Below are positions 1 to 8,104 of a stretch of DNA of 43,254 nt, piece after piece (position 1 is the stretch's first letter; the number at the start of each line of letters is the position of its first letter). The stretch comes from Candidatus Bathyarchaeota archaeon (lineage in GTDB: Archaea > Thermoproteota > Bathyarchaeia > 40CM-2-53-6 > RBG-13-38-9). Both the position numbers and the translations under genes were made by a program. Location: NCBI GenBank assembly GCA_026394315.1, contig JAPKYM010000213.1, positions 1-43,254 of the forward strand. The letters run 5' to 3'. The notes beneath the pieces were generated by a model. That model did no database searches. It had not been told where the DNA came from and saw nothing but the letters and a program-made list of their open reading frames with translations.

Positions 1-446
1 TCAGCCGCATATACAGCTAGGGCAGCCTTCATTGTGCCATGTACTCTAGTTCTCAGAGTGAGCATCCTTGTGTCTACACCCTCAATCGCTGGGACATTGG
101 ACTCACGTAGAAACTGATCAAGGTTCTTCTGACTTCGCCAATTGCTTGGCGCTTTGCACAAATTCTTAACGACGAAACCTCTCACTTGTATTCTGTTGCT
201 CTCATAGTCCTCGCTGCATACCCCATAGTTACCGATGAGGGGATAAGTCATCATGAGTATTTGGCCGGCATAGCTAGGATCCGTAAGCGCTTCGACATAT
301 CCCGTCATCGATGTGTTGAAGACAAGTTCGCCTTGAACCAAACCCTCTGAGCCGAATCCTAAACCTTCGACAACGGTACCATCTTCCAATGCCAAAGCGG
401 CCCTTAGTTGTTCACTCTGACTCCGTTCATTCTTTCCGAGGTTAAT
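1..446 (-). CDS. carA: Carbamoyl-phosphate synthase small subunit, 5' part (truncated by window edge)
   Basis: CarA is the glutaminase subunit that feeds ammonia to CarB to make carbamoyl phosphate for pyrimidines and arginine. The minus-strand reading frame encodes the conserved N-terminal block: LEDGT, then [20 protein letters not shown], then [11 protein letters not shown], then GVDTR. This is the small-subunit N-terminal domain; the glutaminase triad lies beyond base 1. The start is unclear. The frame is open back to a stop at 447-449 but has no ATG or GTG; the first usable codon is TTG at 395. An ATG at 430-428 lies one frame away and would join the CarA frame exactly if one C were added at the C at 407. 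PyrB and PyrI, which act later in the pathway, lie near 35-38 kb. Identity is certain, the start is not. Confidence 0.93.
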   Translation of the reverse strand, partial: MNLGKNERSQSEQLRAALALEDGTVVEGLGFGSEGLVQGELVFNTSMTGYVEALTDPSYAGQILMMTYPLIGNYGVCSEDYESNRIQVRGFVVKNLCKAPSNWRSQKNLDQFLRESNVPAIEGVDTRMLTLRTRVHGTMKAALAVYAA

Positions 447-767
447 TCACTGCCACCTCTCTGACCAGGTTCATCCTATCTCCTCTTTGGGAGTTGGATG
501 AATTATTCTCTTGGAAAAGCTTAGCCATCACAGGTAATTTGTCGAAGAATTAAAAGGGTAACGGTCCAAGTCTTAGATACTCAAAGAACTCTGTCTGCTG
601 TAGACCGCCCCTTTTCAACACTAATACAATTCCAAGCCTTTGTTCCATCAAGATCTTCAAACTGGCCAAAAATACTGGAAAGCAATTGCCGTGAAGAGAC
701 ACGGCACGGGTCATCTTGGCGCCGGGGGTGGGATTTGAACCCACGTGACCCGTAAGGGTCATCGGCT

Positions 768-780
768 TTCTGCAGATCTT
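768..780 (-). other. Predicted 13-nt tRNA intron at position 37/38
   Basis: A short bulge-helix-bulge can be drawn. TTGC (786-783) pairs with GCAG (773-770). The bulges are TAA on the 5' side and AAA on the 3' side. Cutting after the second base of each bulge removes exactly 780-768 and restores a 7-nt anticodon loop. Confidence 0.75.
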
Positions 781-803
781 TAGCAAGCCGACGCCTTACC
801 TGG

Positions 804-831
804 TTTCCCGATTCAGCGCGCGCTTGAATCT
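804..831 (-). other. Predicted ~28-nt D-loop tRNA intron
   Basis: This insert separates GCCTAG from CCAGGTAAGGC in the D arm. It folds into a hairpin with arms GATTCA and TGAATC around a GC-alternating core. Putative 3-nt bulges AGA and AAA flank it. Removing it restores a normal D arm. The boundaries could move by one or two bases. Confidence 0.65.
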
Positions 832-874
832 CTAGGCAACCCCGGCATCTGGCTTGATTAACGCAGAGACCTTT

Positions 875-884
875 CCATTAAATG
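875..884 (-). promoter_or_regulatory. TATA-like element for tRNA-Ser
   Basis: CATTTAATGG on the minus strand lies 29-38 nt upstream of the tRNA 5' end, the usual archaeal box A spacing. Confidence 0.5.
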
Positions 885-969
885 AGTCTTTCGTGCCTAC
901 AACTTCTGAATTGAAATCCGGTAGAAAAAGAACTTGCAATATAGGCTTGATAGGAACCTTGTCTACTGC

Positions 970-1407
970 CTAGCGTCGTGGCTTCTCTTTCTTTCCTGAA
1001 AGGAGCGCCTCGAGTGAAACATTGTTGACTTTAAAGACTATAAATCTAATGCCAGGGATATCCCCCATAGCTTTTCCTTGAGCGCCACCTATACCGCAGA
1101 CTTGAACCTCATCATGTTCGTCTATGAAGTTCAGGGCTCCGTCGCCAGGTGTGAATGCAGTTATTACTTTCCCATTCTTTATGAGCTGGACTCTTACGGC
1201 CTTTCTTACAGCACTGTTTGGTTGTCGGCATTCGATCCCCACCTTCTCCAGAACGATTCCTCTTGCCTGCGGTGCGCCCTGCAGAGGGTCAGCTTTGTAA
1301 TCCAGACCGAGCATTCTTCTCTTGTAAGATGCATATTTCCATCTCAGCCCCTTGCGTATTTGCTTGAGCTTTCGTCCAGCCAGAAGGCCCCTAGAAGTCT
1401 TTCCCAT
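970..1407 (-). CDS. rps12: Small ribosomal subunit protein uS12
   Basis: uS12 sits at the decoding centre of the 30S subunit and keeps translation accurate. The 145-residue product has the archaeal/eukaryotic-type sequence: the basic N-terminus [14 protein letters not shown], the universal loop [15 protein letters not shown] and the second conserved segment [16 protein letters not shown]. The length is normal. In many archaea rps12 directly follows rpoH-rpoB-rpoA-rpl30e-nusA and precedes rps7. Here ftr and a surface-protein gene lie between nusA and rps12, and a tRNA rather than rps7 follows. A TATA-like element about 55 bp upstream suggests separate transcription. Confidence 0.98.
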   Translation of the reverse strand: MGKTSRGLLAGRKLKQIRKGLRWKYASYKRRMLGLDYKADPLQGAPQARGIVLEKVGIECRQPNSAVRKAVRVQLIKNGKVITAFTPGDGALNFIDEHDEVQVCGIGGAQGKAMGDIPGIRFIVFKVNNVSLEALLSGKKEKPRR

Positions 1408-1457
1408 TTCTCAATCCCGGTTCTACTAGATGTCTTTGCAGCTCAATTCAAGTCTGG

Positions 1458-1469
1458 ATTATAAAAACT
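1458..1469 (-). promoter_or_regulatory. TATA-like element upstream of rps12
   Basis: The minus strand reads TTTTTATAATCC about 55 nt upstream of the rps12 start codon, a plausible TATA box that would uncouple rps12 from the RNA polymerase operon. Confidence 0.5.
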
Positions 1470-1498
1470 GTTCTCCGAAGGCGGCCGGACAGATTTCT

Positions 1499-1508
1499 GG
1501 CGCGCGCT
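1499..1508. repeat. Variant copy (GGCGCGCGCT) of a GC-alternating palindrome
   Basis: This differs by one base from AGCGCGCGCT, which occurs exactly at 815-824, 25351-25360, 27143-27152 and 41367-41376. It lies between rps12 and the surface-protein gene. Confidence 0.5.
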
Positions 1509-1604
1509 AGAAGGCTTCTGGTTTTGGATCGAAGAATCCAAATGGTATGAATTGCTTGGAATCTGAGGGATCGAGTTTGCGTGCGACTAGGTGTTCATAT
1601 TTGT

Positions 1605-2522
1605 TTATTTTGTCTTGCCTCTGATAGGTTTCTTCCGCTTGGAACGTATATGCAAAATCAGTATGACTCCGACGACTGCTGCTGAGACCAGAATTGCAGT
1701 CTGAATGATTAGAGTAGGATTTGTGTGATCCCCAACTTCAGGTGATTGCTTGGGACCGTCGTTAGCTGGAGGGGGGACCGTCGATGTGGGCTTTGGCGAT
1801 TGGGTGCTGGTCGAAGGCTCGGAAGTTGGGCTAGATGAAGCGGTTGGTGAAGCTGTGGTTATCGGCTTATACCAATCGACTCTTACTACGAGCTTAGGTT
1901 TCCGTTCGTCAGGCTGCAAAGCCTGTTTCGGATAGTATGAGGCAAGCTGATCTGACGCATTTATCTCGCTCTTGATCTTTATCATTGTGCCGTAGTTATT
2001 CGCGGTTCTCGAATGCCACATCTTCAAGTCACTGGTAATATCCCAACATACCCATGCCTCAATCGGCGTCGGCCTGATTATTGTCGTGGACGTCGGGGCC
2101 TTGACATAAGGTGGTTGTGTTCTCCAAGTCAGTTTGTGTTCATTCCAGTCGGACATAACCCTGTGGGTCTCAAACTCTTGGCTAGTCTTGGGTGGATCAT
2201 ACATGTAAAGACACATGTTTGCCGAGAGTATCTTTGCATCTTGTGGAATGGAGGTTATGTTGAACTTGATGTAAATTCTGGAGTTGCCGTAGAGCTTATA
2301 GGAGTCGTATTCAACGTACATGTTTCCCGCAAAGAGTGCCCATAGGTACCCGTGAGGTTCTTCGGGGTATTTTGTGTGTAGATACATACTATTGACAAAA
2401 GTATCTCCGACTGAAGGTTGAATCACAAGAGTTGATTCTAGAGCTCTGCAGTTAACTGTTTGAACAGTCAACAGAAGAATTCCTAGTATGATCAAGCTTG
2501 TATGTTGCGGTTTCAATTCCAA
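1605..2522 (-). CDS. Cell-surface protein with DNRLRE/CBM96-like domain and C-terminal anchor
   Basis: The 305-residue protein has a signal peptide (residues 1-26, hydrophobic SLIILGILLLTV). Residues about 30-220 form a beta-rich domain with the hallmarks of DNRLRE-type carbohydrate-binding modules: RIYIKFNITSIP, then WNEHKLTWRTQPP, then a W-D-I-T strand, and a final block ending in KPKLVV. A Thr/Ser/Pro-rich stalk (about 222-268) leads to a transmembrane helix (about 270-292) and a basic SKRKK tail that should stay in the cytoplasm. The protein is therefore displayed outside the cell, possibly binding glycans. It follows ftr by 25 nt on the same strand. Domain assignment comes from pattern recognition; the ligand is unknown. 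Confidence 0.75.
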   Translation of the reverse strand: MELKPQHTSLIILGILLLTVQTVNCRALESTLVIQPSVGDTFVNSMYLHTKYPEEPHGYLWALFAGNMYVEYDSYKLYGNSRIYIKFNITSIPQDAKILSANMCLYMYDPPKTSQEFETHRVMSDWNEHKLTWRTQPPYVKAPTSTTIIRPTPIEAWVCWDITSDLKMWHSRTANNYGTMIKIKSEINASDQLASYYPKQALQPDERKPKLVVRVDWYKPITTASPTASSSPTSEPSTSTQSPKPTSTVPPPANDGPKQSPEVGDHTNPTLIIQTAILVSAAVVGVILILHIRSKRKKPIRGKTK

Positions 2523-2547
2523 TACCCAGATCCTAGGAATCGAACTC

Positions 2548-3453
2548 TCAGTGCATCTCTAACACTTTCTTGAGTGGGATTAGTATCTTGCCGAGCTTTC
2601 CACCATAGTTGCCGGCTGAGATCTTCTTTATTCCAGCAACTGTTGTTGCAGCTTCTATTCCAACTTTCATCGCTCTCTCAACTGACGTCAGGTTCAGTCC
2701 GTTAACGAAGACTTCATAGACACAGTTGACACCAGGAGGAATCTTGCTTTCTCCGACTCTTTCCTTGATTGATGGGCAGAAGGCGTCGTTTGTTGTTGCA
2801 ACGGCATTCTTGTACTTTTTTCCTCCAACCTTGGTTCCTGAGGCAGCTACACCCCCAGCACACGGATCGAATACATATGGCACCTCCCTAATTGCTTCGA
2901 CGGCAATTTCGGCAGCCATAAGTGCTGTTGCTTGCGACTCCCCTAAGATGAGGAAGTTGCCACCTGCGATGCCTCGTGCGACTCCGAACTTGGTCTCGAT
3001 ATAGCAGAAACCGTCCATTCTTGGGATCTTGTAGACAGCGCGCCCATCTCTCTCAACGATCTCTTCGTAGCCATCTCCAAAGATCTGTATAGGAGTATCT
3101 TTGACCTCAGCGTGGTATTGGGCCATCTCCTCGGGCATAGCATCGAAGGCAGATGCTGTAGGGGTTGGAAGCACTCCTTTTCTTATCCTAGCGATAAGCC
3201 AGTAGTTGAGTTCTTTCCTGTCTCTGTGTCCGGCGTCGAGAAGGTAGCCTGGTCTCTTGTCAGGTGATTCTTCAATGGAGATTTCACGCTCTATCCCGGC
3301 TTCCCCTGGTCCCAGCGTTGCTGAGACACCTAGACCCTTCGCTTCCAGTGCTGATGCAAGAGCCCACCTTCTTGTTGATGCTGTAATAATGAACCTTCCA
3401 ATATACATCGGAAAGGCTTCCGCAAAAGTATCTTCTATCTCAACATTGTTCAG
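2548..3453 (-). CDS. ftr: Formylmethanofuran:tetrahydromethanopterin formyltransferase
   Basis: Ftr moves the formyl group between methanofuran and tetrahydromethanopterin, the second step of the archaeal methyl branch of the Wood-Ljungdahl pathway. The product matches Ftr along its length: a FIITA strand, GPGEAGIERE, LLARI-like LIARI, TPTASAFDAMP, the IFGDGYEEIVERDGR block, GIAGGNFLILGESQA and the C-terminal signature ISAGNYGGKLGK. The first ATG (3408) would cut off the conserved N-terminus, because the frame upstream reads NNVEIEDTFAEAFP, the normal Ftr opening. That extension has no ATG, GTG or TTG. Either a CTG at 3453 (or 3459) is used, or one G is missing after the ATG at 3446-3444. Its neighbour upstream is nusA. 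It fits with cdhA/cdhB at 16-18.8 kb. Confidence 0.93.
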   Translation of the reverse strand: MNNVEIEDTFAEAFPMYIGRFIITASTRRWALASALEAKGLGVSATLGPGEAGIEREISIEESPDKRPGYLLDAGHRDRKELNYWLIARIRKGVLPTPTASAFDAMPEEMAQYHAEVKDTPIQIFGDGYEEIVERDGRAVYKIPRMDGFCYIETKFGVARGIAGGNFLILGESQATALMAAEIAVEAIREVPYVFDPCAGGVAASGTKVGGKKYKNAVATTNDAFCPSIKERVGESKIPPGVNCVYEVFVNGLNLTSVERAMKVGIEAATTVAGIKKISAGNYGGKLGKILIPLKKVLEMH

Positions 3454-3539
3454 CCTCAGATCTTTTCACCTTAGGTTGGGCCCTCTTTGAGGGCACTGCT
3501 GTGAAGATATAATGGTTAGCTAAGAAAAAGACGATTCAT

Positions 3540-3977
3540 CTACGCTATTATTACATGGTCTATGTGGAAGTATCTCTTCGCGAGAAGTCTCGTCTTGTCT
3601 ATGGTCTTCCCGTTCTTTCCAATCGCGATGGCCTTATCTCGACTCTCCACCTCAACCACTGCAATCTTAGAGTCAGGTTTCTCAGTGATCCTCACGGTTC
3701 TAACCCGAGCTGGGGCCAATGAGTTGCGTATGAGCTGTTCAGGTTCATCAGCAGCCTCTACAACTTCAATCTGTCTACCAGTCATCCTCCTTAGAGTATC
3801 GATGTTTCTTCCAGCCTTGCCTATAGCTAGACCCATCTCTCCCTTTTTTGTGACGAGAATAACACGATCATTCTCTTCGTCTATCAAACAATCTTTTGAA
3901 GTTGCGCCTGTTATGCTCTCAAAGAGAGCTATGAGCCGCATCTCGTCCCCTTTGAGTCTAATCCTTTGTGACTGCAT
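3540..3977 (-). CDS. nusA: NusA-like transcription termination/antitermination KH-domain protein
   Basis: Archaeal NusA consists of two KH RNA-binding domains without the S1 and other domains of bacterial NusA. The 145-residue protein shows this: an N-terminal RLIALFESITGAT segment, a first KH motif GLAIGKAGRNID (about residues 51-62) and a second AIAIGKNGKTID (about 115-126). Both keep the GxxG-type loop. It overlaps the end of rpl30e by 20 nt, so the two are translationally coupled in the RNA polymerase operon. The start at 3977 places the conserved segment at the usual distance from the N-terminus; the next ATG (3941) would cut it short. Confidence 0.95.
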   Translation of the reverse strand: MQSQRIRLKGDEMRLIALFESITGATSKDCLIDEENDRVILVTKKGEMGLAIGKAGRNIDTLRRMTGRQIEVVEAADEPEQLIRNSLAPARVRTVRITEKPDSKIAVVEVESRDKAIAIGKNGKTIDKTRLLAKRYFHIDHVIIA

Positions 3978-4275
3978 CGTCCTTTTCAGCCAGTCTCAGT
4001 ATCTCTGAGTCCCCAGTTTCTCTAACTGTAATTGCGGCAACTATAAAGGGTTTCCCGCACAAAGTGCCGAGTTCCATACTCGTTCCCTCATAGATGTAGG
4101 TTGGCACTCCAGAGTTCTGAGCGTCCTTCACTATTTGCTCCTTGTCTGGGCAATTAGAAGCCAAGATTATCAGCCCGGCCCTTCCAAGCTTTGCAGCCGC
4201 AGATGCGTTTCGACTTCCAAGGTCTGTCTTTCCAGTCTTCAAGGTTATGGCGATCTGTTTACTGAAGTCTATCAT
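3958..4275 (-). CDS. rpl30e: Large ribosomal subunit protein eL30
   Basis: The 105-residue protein is eL30 of the eL8/eL30/eS12/Gadd45 RNA-binding family, which binds kink-turns in rRNA. The motifs seen are KTGKTDLGSRNASAAAKLGRA, LIILASNCP and PTYIYEGTSMELGTLCGKPF. The ATG overlaps the rpoA stop codon (4272-4275) and the 3' end overlaps nusA. This rpoA-rpl30e-nusA order is the standard archaeal arrangement. Confidence 0.97.
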   Translation of the reverse strand: MIDFSKQIAITLKTGKTDLGSRNASAAAKLGRAGLIILASNCPDKEQIVKDAQNSGVPTYIYEGTSMELGTLCGKPFIVAAITVRETGDSEILRLAEKDDAVTKD

Positions 4276-7200
4276 TTGCTCGCCTCCTCCTCAGGCATGG
4301 ACATGTAGACATCTATTAGGCCAGTCCCCATTGGTATCTGGCGGCCCACTATGACGTTCTCAGCCACGCCTCTGAGCATATCTTTCGTGCCCTTGACCGA
4401 AGCGTCAACTATTGTCGGTATGGTTATCTCGAAGGCTGCCTTAGCCAGTGTAGAAGTTTTCTCTCCACTGATTCCATGCCTTCCAACTTGGAGTACCACG
4501 CCTGAGTTTGTCATCATATCAGCCACTAACATCACGTGCCTTATGTCAACATCGAGACCTTGCTCCTCCAATACTCCAATCGCCTCCTTCATTATTACAT
4601 TCCTTGCTGCCTCGATTCCCAAGACCCCTGCAACCTCATGGACATTATTAGAGACAGTTCTGGTTCTGTCGACCTTCGGTATCTCAAGAGCGTAACCTAG
4701 ACCAGAACCTTCAGTCCTTATGATCCATTCGCCCTTGTCCTCCAAGACCAATGCCTTTCTTACAGATGGGGCACCTTTGATTCTGAATTGTCTAAGACGT
4801 GTTGTGAACCTCTTGAACTGTGGTATCTCCATCTCCTTTGAGGTCACTTCAACATCATACCGGTCTATCTTGACTTGGCAGTTAGGTGGTTTAAGCGCGT
4901 CACGAACTTCTTGGAGAGTTATTCCTCTAATCTTCATAGTATTTGCGTTTAGTTTGGCCATGACCTTCATTCTACCCATGTCTGAAACTACGCTCTCACA
5001 GATATCCTCCAATGTGGTGTACGTAATGGCGTTGGCAACATCCTCTGCATATTCCCTCTTTGTGCGGTGTTTCTTGTCAAGGTATACAGTCATCGTAGGT
5101 GTTGAGGGGATCTTGCGAGCGTCAACTATCTCGATGAGTCTTGGAAGGCCTAATGTTACATTCTGTTCTTTGACCCCTGCGAAGTGGAATGTTCTCAAAG
5201 TCATTTGCGTTCCTGGTTCGCCTATCGATTGTGCTGATACTATTCCGGCGGCCTCTCCTGGTTCGATGAGTGCTCTGACATAACCCTCTATCGTTAGGTC
5301 TATGGCTTGATCCACGGCCTTACGTGTGAGCTTGGCTTCGCTGAGATGTCGCCTCAATTCGGCAACGAGACTTGGGTTGAGTTTGTCTGCAATTGAATTC
5401 ATCTTGGATTCGACGTACTTCTTGCTGGCAGGGGTGCCTTTCTCCGAGAACAATCTAACCCTGTCCACAAGACGCTCAGTGTTCACGGCTTTTCCGTGGT
5501 CGCTCTTGGCTGTATCGACACCATCCTCACCATACCTGAACTGGATTATGTTTCCAGTTGAGTCCCTTACAGTTCCATCATACTCAACCCTAAGGTGTTC
5601 CAACGCGTTGACCAAGCGTCTCTGCATGTAACCGCTTTGTTGAGTCCTGACGGCTGTGTCGACTAGCCCTTCCCTTCCACCGATAGCATGGAAGAAGAAT
5701 TCTATCGGGTTTAGGCCGTCTCTGTATGAAGAGTAAACGAAACCACGTGCCTCTGCTCCCGCGTCGTTAGGCTCAAAGAATGGGAGGGTTCTGTCACGAT
5801 AACCACGAAGAATCCTCTTGCCTCTAATCGATTGCTGACCAAGACAGGCGGTCATTTGACCAATATTCAACATCGACCCCCTAGCACCAGCCCTTGCCAT
5901 TATTATCCCGTTGTTATCTGCCGGGAAGTATTTGTCAGCGTACTCACCAGCGAGGTCTCTAACCTTTGAGAGTTCATTCATTATGTATATCTCCAGACTC
6001 TCATCGAGGGTCTGACCGGCCAGCCTATCAAGGGTTCCCTTCTTGTAGCTCTCAATGAGCTCATCGACTCTTTCCTCCGCCTTCTCTGTCGCTTTCCTAA
6101 TCTTATCCTTGACCTCTTCTGAGACTGCGAGTTCGTCAAAGCCATAGGTGAATCCTTTCAGCATTATGAATCGGTCAAGTAGCTTGGCTATGGAATTCAG
6201 GAATCCTCTTGCCGTTGTTGGTCCATAATCCTTTATTATCGTGTGGAAGAGGCTTTCTGATTTCTCAGCCCCTATTGAATTCTTGTCCACGACTCCCTGC
6301 TTCAACACACCGTCTTTGATCACGATGTAGGAGTCGTGCGGGCACTTCTCCTTCTTACAGACGGGACATTTGAAGACATTACACAGATTAGACTTCGAGG
6401 TGAAGTTCATACCCGCCGGTATGAAGAGGCTGAACACAGCCTTACCGGACCAGAGGGGATTGCTGCCTTTTACATCTGGAGGTGGAAGCTCCCCGGAGTA
6501 ACCTGCTGCAGTGACAAGTCTCCCAACCTGCTCTCTGGTAAGATAAGTTCCTTTGGCTGTCAGGAGAAAAGCTGAGCTTAGAAGATCTCTTATCGCTCCT
6601 ATTATCGGCCCTCCGTACCTTGGGGAGAGTATTTGGTCTTGAACCTGCATTAGTAACCTAGCTTCTGTCCGTGCCTCTTCACCCTGCGGTACGTGTAAGT
6701 TCATTTCATCTCCATCAAAGTCAGCGTTGTATGGCGGACAGACACAGGGATTGAGCCTGAATGTCTTGTGGGGTAGGACTCTGACTGAATGAGCCATAAT
6801 CGACATTCTGTGAAGTGAGGGTTGCCTGTTGAAGAGTACGATGTCACCATCTCTGATGTGTCTTTCAACAACGAAGGTGGGCTGTAAGCCTTCTGCGATG
6901 CTTTCCCTCTCAGGAACGAATTCGAGTCTTATTCTTCTACCGTCAGTCCGTACGATATACAGTGCTCCAGGATATTGATCTGGACCGTTCCTTATGAGCT
7001 GTCTCATCTCTTCAAGATTCCACTCAGTGACTTTCTCGGGGATGGTAAGTCGAGAAGCGAGCTCGATTGGGACTCCAACCTCGTTTATGTCCAAGTTCAG
7101 GTCTGGAGATATCACCGTCCTGGCTGAGAAATCAACGCGTTTACCAGAGAGATTCCCTCTGAACCTTCCTTCTTTGCCTTTTAGTCTTTGACATATTGTC

Positions 7201-8102
7201 TTGAGGGCTCTTCCGGATCTGTGTCTTGCAGGCGGTAAACCTGACACTTCGTTATCAAAATAGGTTGTGACATGATACTGCAGGAGCTCATGGAGCTCTT
7301 GAATTATGTTTATGGGCACACCGGACTCTAGAGCCTCGCCCAGCTTCTGATTTATTCTTATTATGTCAACGAGTTTGTGTGTCAAGTCGTCTTCGGATCT
7401 AATTCCTGACTCAAGGGTTATTGACGGTCTTACACTAACTGGTGGTACTGGGAGCACTTGGAGGATCATCCATTCCGGCCTTGCAGCTTGGGAATCTATC
7501 CCTAACAGTTTGAGGTCATCGTCAGAAATCCGCTCCAATCGTTCCCTTATTGCGCTCGGAGGGATCTTGGGCGCTCCACCCTCTACGGCCTCATGGAATG
7601 ACGTTGGCTTGACAAGTTCTATTGGGTACTGTTGAGTGCCACAATGAGGACATTCCATCGTCTTCTTTGCATGTTTGAGTATCTTCTTGTAGAGCGATTC
7701 TGGCACTGTGTTCAGTCGAGTCTTGACATCTTTTATCGTCTCTTCGTATTCCTTGATCTTGTCGTCTGAAAGCAAGATCCTGCCACAGTTTCTGCATATA
7801 ACCGATAGTAGACGATGAAGTAGCTTCACAAATGATACATGAATGACGGGTTCCGCAAGTTCTATGTGGCCGAAGTGTCCTGGACATGACATAGCGGTGT
7901 TGCCGCAGGTTCTGCACTTCTGTCTAGGCTCAAGAGTGCCTAACCGTCCGTCCATGAGGCCTGCTACTATTGGCACTCCATCTTCATCGTAAGTGTCCGC
8001 TGTCTGTATTTCTACTGTTGAGAGCTTCCTTATCTCATTAGGCGAGAGTAGGGAGAACTTTATACTGTCTACGATCTTATAGGTCTCTTCAGCGGCAGCC
8101 AT
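4272..8102 (-). CDS. rpoA: RNA polymerase largest subunit, fused A'+A''
   Basis: This is the catalytic largest subunit of the archaeal RNA polymerase. The N-terminal zinc site (CRTCGN...CPGHFGH), the clamp segment, the absolutely conserved Mg-binding NADFDGDEMNLHVP loop and, in the same frame, the A'' part with the trigger-loop region (EPGTQMTLRTFHFAG) are all present. The protein is about 1,276 residues and unsplit; most Euryarchaeota and Crenarchaeota split it into A' and A''. The start is set at ATG 8102 (MAAAEETYKIVDSIKFSLLS): it lies 2 nt after the rpoB stop, while a longer open frame to 8231 would overlap rpoB with unrelated sequence. It is the third gene of rpoH-rpoB-rpoA-rpl30e-nusA. 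Confidence 0.97.
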   Translation of the reverse strand: MAAAEETYKIVDSIKFSLLSPNEIRKLSTVEIQTADTYDEDGVPIVAGLMDGRLGTLEPRQKCRTCGNTAMSCPGHFGHIELAEPVIHVSFVKLLHRLLSVICRNCGRILLSDDKIKEYEETIKDVKTRLNTVPESLYKKILKHAKKTMECPHCGTQQYPIELVKPTSFHEAVEGGAPKIPPSAIRERLERISDDDLKLLGIDSQAARPEWMILQVLPVPPVSVRPSITLESGIRSEDDLTHKLVDIIRINQKLGEALESGVPINIIQELHELLQYHVTTYFDNEVSGLPPARHRSGRALKTICQRLKGKEGRFRGNLSGKRVDFSARTVISPDLNLDINEVGVPIELASRLTIPEKVTEWNLEEMRQLIRNGPDQYPGALYIVRTDGRRIRLEFVPERESIAEGLQPTFVVERHIRDGDIVLFNRQPSLHRMSIMAHSVRVLPHKTFRLNPCVCPPYNADFDGDEMNLHVPQGEEARTEARLLMQVQDQILSPRYGGPIIGAIRDLLSSAFLLTAKGTYLTREQVGRLVTAAGYSGELPPPDVKGSNPLWSGKAVFSLFIPAGMNFTSKSNLCNVFKCPVCKKEKCPHDSYIVIKDGVLKQGVVDKNSIGAEKSESLFHTIIKDYGPTTARGFLNSIAKLLDRFIMLKGFTYGFDELAVSEEVKDKIRKATEKAEERVDELIESYKKGTLDRLAGQTLDESLEIYIMNELSKVRDLAGEYADKYFPADNNGIIMARAGARGSMLNIGQMTACLGQQSIRGKRILRGYRDRTLPFFEPNDAGAEARGFVYSSYRDGLNPIEFFFHAIGGREGLVDTAVRTQQSGYMQRRLVNALEHLRVEYDGTVRDSTGNIIQFRYGEDGVDTAKSDHGKAVNTERLVDRVRLFSEKGTPASKKYVESKMNSIADKLNPSLVAELRRHLSEAKLTRKAVDQAIDLTIEGYVRALIEPGEAAGIVSAQSIGEPGTQMTLRTFHFAGVKEQNVTLGLPRLIEIVDARKIPSTPTMTVYLDKKHRTKREYAEDVANAITYTTLEDICESVVSDMGRMKVMAKLNANTMKIRGITLQEVRDALKPPNCQVKIDRYDVEVTSKEMEIPQFKRFTTRLRQFRIKGAPSVRKALVLEDKGEWIIRTEGSGLGYALEIPKVDRTRTVSNNVHEVAGVLGIEAARNVIMKEAIGVLEEQGLDVDIRHVMLVADMMTNSGVVLQVGRHGISGEKTSTLAKAAFEITIPTIVDASVKGTKDMLRGVAENVIVGRQIPMGTGLIDVYMSMPEEEASK

Positions 8103-8104
8103 CC

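Larger units (their letters stand above)
717..846 (-). tRNA. tRNA-Ser(GCU) with two candidate introns and encoded CCA
   Basis: On the minus strand a 7-bp acceptor stem (GCCGGGG with CCCCGGC), G discriminator (720), encoded CCA (719-717), T arm GTGGG-TTCAAAT-CCCAC and a long variable arm GACCC-TTAC-GGGTC fold as a class II tRNA. The anticodon stem TCGGC/GCCGA closes over a 20-nt loop instead of 7. Removing 768-780 (13 nt) at the standard 37/38 position leaves TTGCTAA with anticodon GCU, which reads serine AGC/AGU. The D arm is also too long: removing about 804-831 (28 nt) leaves GCC-TAGCCAGGTAA-GGC. The mature tRNA is then 86 nt plus CCA. A TATA-like CATTTAATGG lies at 875-884, about 30 nt upstream. 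Serine identity is strong from the variable arm, the G discriminator and the anticodon; the exact D-loop intron edges are inferred. Confidence 0.88.

Noticed and set aside
550..786. Open frame overlapping the tRNA
   Set aside because: It runs through the T arm, variable arm and intron of the tRNA and has no protein-like sequence.
1078..1464. A 128-codon plus-strand frame opposite rps12
   Set aside because: It is the antisense of a clear ribosomal protein gene.
4720..5283. A 187-codon plus-strand frame opposite rpoA
   Set aside because: Antisense of conserved polymerase sequence, without own signals.
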